36,738 bases of DNA from an uncultured Burkholderiales bacterium (GTDB lineage Bacteria > Pseudomonadota > Gammaproteobacteria > Burkholderiales > Eutrophovitaceae): assembly GCA_951812315.1 (NCBI GenBank), contig CATOSA010000045.1:1-36738 (forward strand). Direction: 5' to 3'. Position 1 is the first letter of the stretch, and every line of letters starts with the position of its first letter. Made by a program: the position numbers and the translations under genes. The notes under the pieces were generated by a model. The model was given only the letters and a program-made list of their open reading frames with translations. It had not been told where the DNA came from and did not search any database. Of this stretch, positions 28,180 through 36,079 are shown piece after piece.

Positions 28180-29253
28180 ATGAGCGGTCTTGGAGGACTG
28201 AACAAATCGCCGGCCAGCGTCGTACTCGGCATGGTGCAACTGCAATTGCCGGTCGTGAAGACGCAGGACGATCTGGAGAACCAGACCAAACGAATCTGCG
28301 ACATGGTGGCGAAAGCCCGCCGTAACGCACCGGCGATGGATCTGGTGGTGTTTCCGGAGTACGCGCTGCATGGTCTTTCCATGGATACCAATTCACAAAT
28401 CATGTGCCGGCTCGACGGCCCGGAGGTCGACGCTTTCCGGCAAGCGTGCATCGACAATCGTATCTGGGGCTGCTTCTCCATCATGGAACTCAACCCGCAT
28501 GGGAATCCGTACAGCAGTGGCATCATCATTGACGACCAGGGCGAGTTGCAACTGTATTACCGGAAACTGCATCCCTGGGTTCCGGTTGAACCGTGGGAAC
28601 CGGGTGATCTCGGTATTCCGGTATGCGACGGCCCAAACGGTTCAACGCTGTCTCTGATCATCTGCCATGACGGCATGTTTCCGGAAATGGCACGCGAGGC
28701 TGCGTACAAGGGTGCCGACATCATGATCCGAACCGCCGGCTACACGGCGCCGATCAGGCACACCTGGAAAGTGACCAACCAGGCCAACGCGTTCTGCAAC
28801 CTGATGTACACCGCCAGTGTGTGCATGTGCGGTTCCGATGGCACGTTCGATTCCATGGGCGAAGGCATGTTCGTCAACTTCGACGGCACGCCAATGGTTG
28901 AAGGCAGCCACCGCCCCGACGAAATCATCACTTGCGAATTACGTCCGGATCTGGTGCGCGAGGCACGCGCGAACTGGGGCGTCGAGAACAATATTTATCA
29001 ATTGGGCCACCGCGGCTATGTCGCGGTCTCGGGTGGTGCACAGGACTGCCCGTATACCTTCATGCACGACATGGTTGCCGGCTGCTACCGCCTGCCGTGG
29101 GAAGCGGAAGTAAAAGTGACCGACGGCACGTCGTGCGGATTCGCAGCGCCGACACGGGAATTTGCACCTCGCGGTGCGATAACGAACACTGCACCGGGCA
29201 ATGCGCAAGACGGCGCGGCAGGTGAAACGAAGGAGAGGCGCAAATATGCCTGA
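28180..29253 (+). CDS. Formamidase / aliphatic amidase-like nitrilase-superfamily enzyme
   Basis: A 357-residue carbon-nitrogen hydrolase very close in layout to AmiF formamidase, which releases ammonia from formamide. The catalytic Glu60 (VVFPEYALHG), Lys129 (YYRKLHPW) and Cys162 (ICHDGMFPE) are present, and the AmiF-specific EPWEPGDLGIPVCDGP and ENNIYQLGHRGYVA blocks are conserved. The C-terminal 20 residues are a low-similarity tail. It follows GAGGAG 24 bp after permease 2 and overlaps the next hydrolase by eight bases, so it belongs to the transporter operon. Aliphatic amidase AmiE is the nearest alternative. The true substrate may be another short amide brought in by the transporter. 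Confidence 0.88.
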   Translation: MSGLGGLNKSPASVVLGMVQLQLPVVKTQDDLENQTKRICDMVAKARRNAPAMDLVVFPEYALHGLSMDTNSQIMCRLDGPEVDAFRQACIDNRIWGCFSIMELNPHGNPYSSGIIIDDQGELQLYYRKLHPWVPVEPWEPGDLGIPVCDGPNGSTLSLIICHDGMFPEMAREAAYKGADIMIRTAGYTAPIRHTWKVTNQANAFCNLMYTASVCMCGSDGTFDSMGEGMFVNFDGTPMVEGSHRPDEIITCELRPDLVREARANWGVENNIYQLGHRGYVAVSGGAQDCPYTFMHDMVAGCYRLPWEAEVKVTDGTSCGFAAPTREFAPRGAITNTAPGNAQDGAAGETKERRKYA

Positions 29254-29950
29254 TATCGCAAACGGGCCCGAACATTACGTCACCGCCGACCCCTATCCGT
29301 GGCCCTTCGACGGCGCGCTGTCGCCCACCAGCACCGCTCTTGTTGTCATCGACATGCAAACCGATTTCTGCGGCGCTGGCGGCTATGTCGACAGCATGGG
29401 TTACGACCTGTCACTCACACGTGCACCGGTCGAACCAATCCGGCGCGTGCTGGAGGTGATGCGCAACGCCGGCTTCTGGATCATTCACACGCGCGAAGGA
29501 CATCGCCCGGATCTATCCGATCTGCCACAGAACAAGCGCTGGCGCTCGCAGCGCATCGGCGATCCCGGGCCGTGCGGCAAGATACTGGTCCGCGGCGAAC
29601 CAGGTTGGGAGATCATTCCGGAACTGGAGCCACTGGAGGGCGAGCTCATCATCGATAAGCCGGGAAAAGGTTCGTTCTGTGCCACCGATCTCGAACTCAT
29701 CCTGCACACGCGCGGCATCCGCAACCTGGTGCTGACCGGAATCACCACCGACGTCTGCGTACATACCACCATGCGCGAAGCGAACGACCGCGGCTTCGAG
29801 TGCGTCATGCTTGACGACTGCACCGGCGCTACCGACCATGGCAATCACCTCGCCGCTGTCAAGATGATCAAGATGCAGGGCGGGGTGTTCGGTGCGGTGT
29901 CCAACTCGACGTCATTGATCGAATCCATCGCCACACTGCCCGGCGGCTAG
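29246..29950 (+). CDS. biuH: Biuret amidohydrolase-type cysteine hydrolase (isochorismatase family)
   Basis: A 234-residue cysteine hydrolase strongly resembling biuret hydrolase BiuH, which turns biuret into allophanate and ammonia. The triad is Asp36 (VVIDMQTDFCG), Lys138 (IIDKPGKGSFC) and Cys171 (GITTDVCVHTTM), with the same spacing as the Rhizobium enzyme apart from a four-residue gap. The segments DPYPWPFDGAL, HTREGHRPDL and QGGVFGAVSNS also agree. ATG at 29246 follows GGAGAGG and overlaps the formamidase stop; the longer frame from 29201 is rejected. Its product feeds the allophanate hydrolase at 22917. Related guanylurea or triuret hydrolases are the main alternatives. Confidence 0.85.
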   Translation: MPDIANGPEHYVTADPYPWPFDGALSPTSTALVVIDMQTDFCGAGGYVDSMGYDLSLTRAPVEPIRRVLEVMRNAGFWIIHTREGHRPDLSDLPQNKRWRSQRIGDPGPCGKILVRGEPGWEIIPELEPLEGELIIDKPGKGSFCATDLELILHTRGIRNLVLTGITTDVCVHTTMREANDRGFECVMLDDCTGATDHGNHLAAVKMIKMQGGVFGAVSNSTSLIESIATLPGG

Positions 29951-29974
29951 GCTTCCAGCCGCGTTTCATCAGCC

Positions 29975-31543
29975 ATGCGAATCCCGCCATCCCCGGACAA
30001 ACCACAATCGGCACTCGAGATCGAGTGCCTGAACATGACCAAGCGTTTCGGCTCGTTCACCGCCCTCGAAGACGTTTCCATCCGTGTGCGGGCCGGTTCC
30101 TTCCACGCCTTGCTCGGCGAGAACGGCGCCGGAAAGAGCACGTTGGTCAAATGTCTGGTGGGTTATCACCGGCCCGACAGCGGGCAGATATCGGTAAACG
30201 GGCGCGAGCACGAAATACACTCACCGCAGGACGCCAATGCACTCGGCATCGGCATGGTCTACCAGCACTTTACCCTCGTGCCGAGCATGACGGTTGCGGA
30301 AAATATGGTGATGTCGCGCGGCGACGTGCCGATGCGCATCAACTGGAGAAGCGAACGCGAACGTCTCGACGAGTTCATGCGCACGGTACCGTTTCAGGTG
30401 CGCCTGGACGCGCCGGTTGCATCGCTTGCGGCCAGTGAAAAGCAGAAAGTCGAAATTCTCAAGCAGCTCTATCTGCGCTGCCGCTTCGCCATTTTCGATG
30501 AACCGACGTCTGTTCTGACGCCGCAGGAGGCCGATGAAGTCCTCGGTCTGCTTCGCGACATGGCGCATGCGGGAGACGTCACTGTACTGATGATCACGCA
30601 CAAATTCCGCGAAGTCATGGCGTTCGCCGACAGGGTGTCCGTGCTAAGGCGCGGCCGCGCGTCCGGCGAGGGCGAAGTCGCCGATCTTGATCCTTCTGCC
30701 ATGGCGGAAATGATGATTGGCTCGCGCGAGATTCCGTCGGTTCACGTTCGGCACGAAAAGGCACACGCTTCGCTTCCGGTAAGGTTGGAAATACGCGACC
30801 TGAGCGTCGATGACGATGCCGGTGTTGCGGCGGTACGCAACGTCAGCCTCGACGTGCGCGGGGGTGAAATTCTTGGCGTCGCCGGTGTGTCCGGCAACGG
30901 CCAGCGCCAGCTCATCGAGGCACTGATCGGCCAGCGTGTTGCGACTGCCGGCGAAGTGCTGGTGGAAAACGAGCCCTACAATGCGCGCCGCGAAGAGATG
31001 CGACGGCACCGTTTGTTCGCGTTGCCGGAAGAACCGCTGCGCAACGCTTGCGTGGCCGAACTCAGCGTTGCCGATAACATGGCGCTGCGCAACTTCGATC
31101 AGGCGCCGATTTCGTTTGGCGGATGGGTGCGCCGCGCGCTGGTGCGTTCGCAGGCGCGTCGGCTCATCAACGAGTTCAAGGTGAAAGCGCGCGGGCCGGA
31201 TGTGCCGATGCGTACCCTCTCAGGCGGCAACGTGCAGCGCGCGGTTCTCGCGCGCGAACTGTCCGGCGACGTATCGGTGCTGATCGTCGCCAATCCGGTA
31301 TTCGGTCTGGACTTCGCCGCTGTTGCAGAAATCCACGCCCGCATCCTCGCTGCGCGCGAGTCCGGGGCTGCTGTGCTGCTGGTAAGCGAAGACCTCGACG
31401 AAGTGCTGGAAATGTCGGACCGTGTCCTGGTGATGTTTAACGGTCGCATGGTTTACGAGACGCCAATCGCACAGGCCGACGTAGGCGAGATCGGGCGCTG
31501 CATGGCGGGTCACGCCGGCGAACAAGAACCCGTAACGCTATAG
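29975..31543 (+). CDS. BMP-type ABC transporter ATPase, double-domain
   Basis: A 522-residue ATPase with two fused nucleotide-binding domains, as in nucleoside and sugar importers. Domain 1 is complete, with Walker A GENGAGKST (48-56), Q loop VYQHFTLVP, a degenerate signature LAASEKQKVEIL and Walker B FAIFDEPTSVLTP. Domain 2 has a degenerate Walker A (GVSGNGQRQ), signature LSGGNVQR and Walker B VLIVANPVFGLD, where Asn replaces the usual Glu or Asp; this asymmetry is normal for the family. It is placed last, after the two hydrolases, rather than beside the permeases. The stop TAG lies in the left end of dispersed repeat A. Confidence 0.92.
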   Translation: MRIPPSPDKPQSALEIECLNMTKRFGSFTALEDVSIRVRAGSFHALLGENGAGKSTLVKCLVGYHRPDSGQISVNGREHEIHSPQDANALGIGMVYQHFTLVPSMTVAENMVMSRGDVPMRINWRSERERLDEFMRTVPFQVRLDAPVASLAASEKQKVEILKQLYLRCRFAIFDEPTSVLTPQEADEVLGLLRDMAHAGDVTVLMITHKFREVMAFADRVSVLRRGRASGEGEVADLDPSAMAEMMIGSREIPSVHVRHEKAHASLPVRLEIRDLSVDDDAGVAAVRNVSLDVRGGEILGVAGVSGNGQRQLIEALIGQRVATAGEVLVENEPYNARREEMRRHRLFALPEEPLRNACVAELSVADNMALRNFDQAPISFGGWVRRALVRSQARRLINEFKVKARGPDVPMRTLSGGNVQRAVLARELSGDVSVLIVANPVFGLDFAAVAEIHARILAARESGAAVLLVSEDLDEVLEMSDRVLVMFNGRMVYETPIAQADVGEIGRCMAGHAGEQEPVTL

Positions 31544-31880
31544 GAAACACGTTGCATACGACCGGGTCCTGGAAATTGCGTCTCATAACCAACGACGTAC
31601 GGACTTCTTGTACGCGCAATAAGAGTCCCCGAATTTTTCTTCGAGGTGGATCTCGTCGCGCCTGATGCCGTGGGCTCAATGCTCGGGGCAGGGGATCGTC
31701 TCGCCCGATGCTCGCGCGAGACGCGGCAGCAGCGCTAAAGAAGCCGGCAGCGCGCGCTGACAAGGGCGAAATAGCCCCAATTTTCGCCGCGCAACCCGCC
31801 TTAGCGGCATGCACCGGCGCATTGTTCGCCGGGCGCTGGAATGGGGGCTACATTGAGAAACCCGTTTATATTTCCTATGC
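31539..31880 (+). repeat. Dispersed repeat, copy A
   Basis: The element begins with GCTATAGGAAA, overlapping the ATPase stop, and ends TTGAGAAACCCGTTTATATT and TCCTATGC at 31853-31880. The core GCATTGTTCGCCGGGCGCTG is identical in copy B. Intact length is about 342 bp. Only short broken frames are present; on the minus strand these include a methyltransferase-like C-terminus. Confidence 0.7.
31583..31675 (-). pseudogene. C-terminal remnant of an isoprenylcysteine methyltransferase-like protein
   Basis: The minus-strand frame AHGIRRDEIHLEEKFG, then DSYCAYKKSVRRWL and a stop, matches the end of ICMT/phospholipid-methyltransferase-like proteins (xRxEExxLxxxFGxxYxxYxxxVxRWL). A stop codon stands directly before it in the same frame, and upstream is repeat sequence, so only about 30 codons remain. 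Either a repeat replaced the rest of the gene or the repeat carries this fragment. Confidence 0.55.
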
Positions 31881-32147
31881 TCCTTAGCTACGAATCTGAC
31901 CCTGACGTTCTGGCGTTTAAATAGCGTTAACGCGCGCAGGATTGTCTGATCCTCACTTCCGTACTCGCACGGCCATTGATTCCATGAACTAAATTGGCAA
32001 AGGTCATTCAAACCGGTGATCCGGAACGATTTGTGTTAAGGTCTTCCTCAGCAACATCACCCTTCTTAGCGGGGACCTCGTCGACATTCGGCCTATTCTG
32101 GCCAGCCAAATTACGTCGCCTCCTCTGAGCTTTACCTAGGAGTAAAA
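31881..32147. other. Gap upstream of the DUF1611 gene
   Basis: No gene is visible in these 267 bp. TAGGAG at 32136-32141 is a good ribosome site for the ATG at 32148. Promoter elements are not clear. Confidence 0.5.
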
Positions 32148-33347
32148 ATGTACATTATCCCGCCTGTGGCGTCGTCTGACGTACACACGAATAGTGCTGT
32201 GCCCGTCCCAGAAAAACACTCACCAGTGCGTGCAGTAACTCTGCCACATTCTGACCCTAAGCGGCGCCCAACCGCCATCGTTTACTGCGAAGGAAATTTT
32301 GGCGCTATTGATGGCAAAACCGCCAACGGACTGGTTCGCCATTCTGAACGATACAAAATCCTGTCCATCATCGACAGTGAAAAGGCTGGCCTTGATGCCG
32401 GTATTGTTCTTGGCGAGAAATCGAAATCGATCCCCATCGTTCGCAACCTGGCTGACGCCATTGCCCATGCCATCGACATACCGGATTATTTCATTTTGGG
32501 GATGGCTCCGAAAAACGGTATGTTGTCGACCTACGAACGCGGCCTTGTGCTGGATGCCATGAGTAACGGTATGAATATCGTAAACGGGCTGCATGAGTTT
32601 TTGAATGATGACCCTGCGTTTGTAGCCGCGAGCGCAGCTATGAATGTGACCATCCTCGACATTCGACGACCTCGTGCGAAAAAGGGCCTTCGCACCTTCT
32701 CCGACCGCATCCGCGAAGTCACTTGCCCGCGTATTGCAGTGCTTGGCACTGACTGCGCAATCGGGAAGCGCACAACTGCAACCATTCTCACTCGCGCATT
32801 AAATGATGTCGGTGTGAAAACGGTACTGGTGGGCACCGGCCAGACTGGTCTAATTCAGGGGGCTCGCTACGGCGTCGCACTCGATGCAGTACCGTCCCAA
32901 TTTTGCGCGGGTGAACTGGAAGCCACTGTTGTTGATGCGTTCGAGCGCGAAAGACCGGACGTGATCATCATCGAAGGGCAAGGCGCGCTAAGTCATCCCG
33001 CCTTCTCTACTTCGAGCCTGATAATCCGCGGCAGTCGTCCCGATGGCGTCGTATTGCAGCATGCACCGGGGCGTGACAAGCGATGTGACTTTGCGCACAT
33101 GCCGATGCCAACACCCGCCACCGAAATTAATCTGATACAGACGTTCGCGGACACGAAAGTGATCGCGCTAACGCTGAACCACGAGAACATGTCCGGCGAA
33201 GAAATTGACGCAGCCATTTCACTGTTTGAATACGAGTTGGGCATTCCGGCAATTGATCCGCTTTCACCCTCGTCAGCGCGTTTGGTAAGAATGGTGCTTG
33301 CAGCATATCCGAAACTTCAGGCAAAACTCAGCGCCGTCATGCAATGA
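32148..33347 (+). CDS. DUF1611 family P-loop protein (DgcN-like)
   Basis: A 399-residue DUF1611 protein. The N-terminal Rossmann-like domain begins near PTAIVYCEGNFGAIDGKTAN, and the C-terminal domain has a P-loop, GTDCAIGKRTT (about 200-210), followed by VLVGTGQTGLIQGARYG and VIIIEGQGALSHPAFS. Some members (DgcN) acetylate D-glutamate; others are uncharacterised. The first 40 residues are a nonconserved extension, but TAGGAG precedes ATG 32148. The next gene starts within its stop codon (ATGA), so it acts with an alanine-racemase-fold enzyme. This pairing suggests D-amino-acid metabolism (inference). Confidence 0.85.
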   Translation: MYIIPPVASSDVHTNSAVPVPEKHSPVRAVTLPHSDPKRRPTAIVYCEGNFGAIDGKTANGLVRHSERYKILSIIDSEKAGLDAGIVLGEKSKSIPIVRNLADAIAHAIDIPDYFILGMAPKNGMLSTYERGLVLDAMSNGMNIVNGLHEFLNDDPAFVAASAAMNVTILDIRRPRAKKGLRTFSDRIREVTCPRIAVLGTDCAIGKRTTATILTRALNDVGVKTVLVGTGQTGLIQGARYGVALDAVPSQFCAGELEATVVDAFERERPDVIIIEGQGALSHPAFSTSSLIIRGSRPDGVVLQHAPGRDKRCDFAHMPMPTPATEINLIQTFADTKVIALTLNHENMSGEEIDAAISLFEYELGIPAIDPLSPSSARLVRMVLAAYPKLQAKLSAVMQ

Positions 33348-34426
33348 CAACTCCCCGGATCGAAATCGATCTCGACAAGATTCACCATAACGTGCACACG
33401 CTATGCCAACGGCTGGCTTGTTGCGGAATTACCGTCACAGGGGTGACAAAGGCGTTTCTCGGCAGAACTGAAATCGCCAATACGTTCGTACGCGCTGGCT
33501 TGCAATCTCTAGGGGACTCGCGCATCGAAAATATCAAGGCAATGCGTCATGCACACGTAACGGCGTCCATGACGCTCATCCGGGCCCCGATGCTCAGTCA
33601 GATTAGAGACGTGGTCGTGCATTGTGATATCAGCTTCAATACCGAGATCGAAACCATTCGCAGGCTTTCGGCCATGGCAAGAACTCTTAGTCGCACACAT
33701 GCCATTGTTCTGATGGTAGAGCTTGGCGATCTGCGTGAAGGCATCATGCCTGAGAATCTTGGCTCAGTCGTGCAGGAGATCATTCGTCTTCCAAATATCG
33801 TCCTGAAAGGCATCGGTAGCAATCTCGCCTGTTTTAGTGGCGTATCACCCGATAGCGCAAATATGGCCGAACTGTCCGCACTCGCGTATTTCATTGAAGC
33901 GCGATTCGGCTTGACCGTGGACGTTGTCTCCGGCGGAAATTCCGCCAATCTGGAATGGGCTTTCAGCGGCGAAGACACAGGACGTATCACCGATCTTCGA
34001 CTGGGCGAATCTCTGCTGCTCGGCCTCGAGACACTCCATCGTAATACGATCGACGGCTTGTACACCGATGCCATTTCGATCGTGGCTGAGGTTATCGAAT
34101 CGAAACTGAAGCCAACACAGCCCCGGGGAACCATAGCGCAAACCGCATTCGGAGGCACTCCGGACACCAGAGTCGCTGGTAACGCCGTACAGACGATTCT
34201 TGCAATCGGAAACCAGGATACCGATACTCTTGGCCTAACGCCGCCTTCCGGAATGCGGATTCTTGGTGCCAGCGGCGATCACCTCGTTATGGACACGGGA
34301 AGTGAATATATGGCAATCGGGAGCGAACTCTCGCTCCGGCCGAACTACAGTGCTCTGATCCGCGCGATGACATCGCCGAGCCTATCCAAAGTCATGAACA
34401 CTCAAATGGAAACGACTCCAACCTGA
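33344..34426 (+). CDS. Alanine/ornithine racemase-family PLP enzyme
   Basis: A 360-residue PLP-dependent protein of the alanine-racemase N-terminal barrel fold. Near the start, IEIDLDKIHHNVHTL leads to the PLP lysine Lys36 in TVTGVTKAFLG. Later blocks include SLGDSRIENIKAMR, MVELGDLREGIMPE, the glycine-rich phosphate loop VSGGNSANLEW and RLGESLLLGLETL. The length and the missing Alr C-terminal beta domain place it with ornithine racemase-like proteins rather than with Alr. It is co-translated with the DUF1611 gene (four-base overlap). The amino acid acted on cannot be read from the sequence. Confidence 0.85.
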   Translation: MTTPRIEIDLDKIHHNVHTLCQRLACCGITVTGVTKAFLGRTEIANTFVRAGLQSLGDSRIENIKAMRHAHVTASMTLIRAPMLSQIRDVVVHCDISFNTEIETIRRLSAMARTLSRTHAIVLMVELGDLREGIMPENLGSVVQEIIRLPNIVLKGIGSNLACFSGVSPDSANMAELSALAYFIEARFGLTVDVVSGGNSANLEWAFSGEDTGRITDLRLGESLLLGLETLHRNTIDGLYTDAISIVAEVIESKLKPTQPRGTIAQTAFGGTPDTRVAGNAVQTILAIGNQDTDTLGLTPPSGMRILGASGDHLVMDTGSEYMAIGSELSLRPNYSALIRAMTSPSLSKVMNTQMETTPT

Positions 34427-34433
34427 CGACAGT

Positions 34434-34455
34434 GCACGACAAACATGTTGTGTGC
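34434..34455 (+). other. Weak stem-loop after the racemase gene
   Basis: GCAC-(G)-ACAA pairs with TTGT-GTGC around the loop ACATG, with one bulged G. No T run follows, so a terminator role is uncertain. Confidence 0.3.
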
Positions 34456-34511
34456 GCGAATCTTGATTGCGGCTGACTGATCGCGTGTCTTCGAAACACC
34501 GGGGTGTGGCT

Positions 34512-34899
34512 ATAGGAAATATGAACGGCGTTCTCAAACTACGAACCCTAGGGCCGGCCATCGAAATTGCATGGCGGCAGGTTCCCGCGGAATTGGTTTG
34601 GGATAGTTTCCGGCGGGGGTGTGGCTCGTGGGGTCAGCGACTGGATACCTGGTTCGCTCGGCACTGAAATGCCGCGCCTGCCACTGGTGCAGTGAGCTCG
34701 ATGCCTGGGCAGGAGATCGGCTCGCTCGACGCTCGCGCGAGGCGCGGCGGCAGCGCCAAGGAAGCCGGCAGCGCGCTGGCATGGGCGCAATAGCCCCAAA
34801 TTTGCGTCGCGCAACCCACCGAAGCGGTATGCTCCGACGCATTGTTCGCCGGGCGCTGGACTGGGGGGATACATTGAGAACCCCGTTTATATTCCCTAC
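34512..34899 (+). repeat. Dispersed repeat, copy B with inverted ends
   Basis: The left end, 34512-34537 (ATAGGAAATATGAACGG then CGTTCTCAA), is the inverted form of the right end, 34874-34899, agreeing at 22 of 26 positions. The 388-bp element is MITE-like. Its interior is homologous to copy A (GATGCCTGGGCAGG; GAAGCCGGCAGCGCG; GCATTGTTCGCCGGGCGCTG). It has no intact gene. Confidence 0.75.
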
Positions 34900-35277
34900 A
34901 CTCGATGGCGGGGGCGTGGCCGAGTTGTCCATCTCTGATGTCTTCTCTGGCGGTCAGCGGCAGGCAATCGTGCTTCACCGGCATGCAGGAAGATTTCAAC
35001 GTTCCGGTTAGTTACGAGACTGTCATGCTCAAACCGCGTGATGTGCGGCGCGTCGGTGGCGGACTGCGCACATCGCGTTTCGGGTACGTTCGTACGGCGA
35101 AGAGGCGTTGAGTGGCGACTGCTCTGAGACGGACTCTTTCACTCGATGCGGAGAATATCCTCCAGCAGTGCCGTTTTTACCTCGTGATTGATCTATCGCA
35201 AACTGGCTTGAGTCCCGAAATCGGATACTGGGCGCGATAGGTAGTGTTACGTGAGAGATTGCCCGAGGAGGTTATAG
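34900..35277. other. Gap upstream of the DUF2092 gene
   Basis: No gene is recognisable in these 378 bp. GAGGAGG at 35265-35271 is a strong ribosome site for the GTG at 35278. Confidence 0.5.
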
Positions 35278-36060
35278 GTGAAAGCAATGACTTCGAGAAG
35301 ATTCGTGACGGCGCTGACAATCGCGGTAGTGGCAACATTTGTCAGCACCTTGACGGCGCAAGCGCAAAGCCAGACGGTAGACCCGGTTGCGGTGCAGACA
35401 TTGAAACGAATGACCGACTACCTGGCCGGTCTGAAACAGTTCAGCGTCCATACACAGAATACGCTAGAGGATCAGCTCGATTCAGGACAAAGAATCGATT
35501 TTGACATCGGGTCCAAGGTCGTTGTGAGCCGGCCGAACAAGGTCCACTCCAAACGCACGGGCGAGTTGATCCACCAGGATTTCTACTACGACGGCAAGAC
35601 GATGACCTTGTACAGTCCGACCGATCGACTCTAAGCAACCCAACCGGCGCCGGCTACGATCGAGGACGTACTGGACTATGTTCGCGAAGAACTGGACCTC
35701 GTCTTTCCGGTATCTGATCTGATCTATCGCAATGTGTTCGCGATACTTATCGAGAACGTGACCTCCGCGGTCGTGGTTGGTCAGACGAATATCGGAGGTG
35801 TTACCTGCGATCATCTGGCATTCCGGCGCCCGGATGTCGACTTTCAGGTGTGGGTAGCGGCAGACAAGCGCCAACCTCTGCCATGCAAGTATGTGGTTAC
35901 CGATACCAGCACACCGGAATTGATCAGTACCGTGTCCGTCATGAGCGACTGGAACCTTGCGCCGGCAGTGACCGACGCGGACTTCGAGTTCGTAGCGCCC
36001 AACGGGGCGCGGGCCATTACGGGGACATCGCTGGGCGATTCCTTCAATTTCGACCGTTGA
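35278..36060 (+). pseudogene. DUF2092 family secreted protein with in-frame TAA
   Basis: A 260-codon DUF2092 protein, of the LolA-like periplasmic fold. GTG 35278 follows GAGGAGG; the signal peptide (FVTALTIAVVATFVSTLTAQA) ends near residue 28. Family blocks are VQTLKRMTDYLAGLKQFSV, RPNKVHSKRTGELIHQDFYY, DGKTMTLYSPTDRL, then VCDHLAFRR-type GGVTCDHLAFRRPDVDFQVW and DWNLAPAVTDADFEF. TAA at 35632-35634 stands where the family has Tyr in SPTDRLYAT; the same frame continues ATQPAPATIEDVLDY. About 118 residues would be made if the stop is real. The function is unknown. Confidence 0.85.
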
Positions 36061-36079
36061 AGCCAGCAGGAGCCTGACA

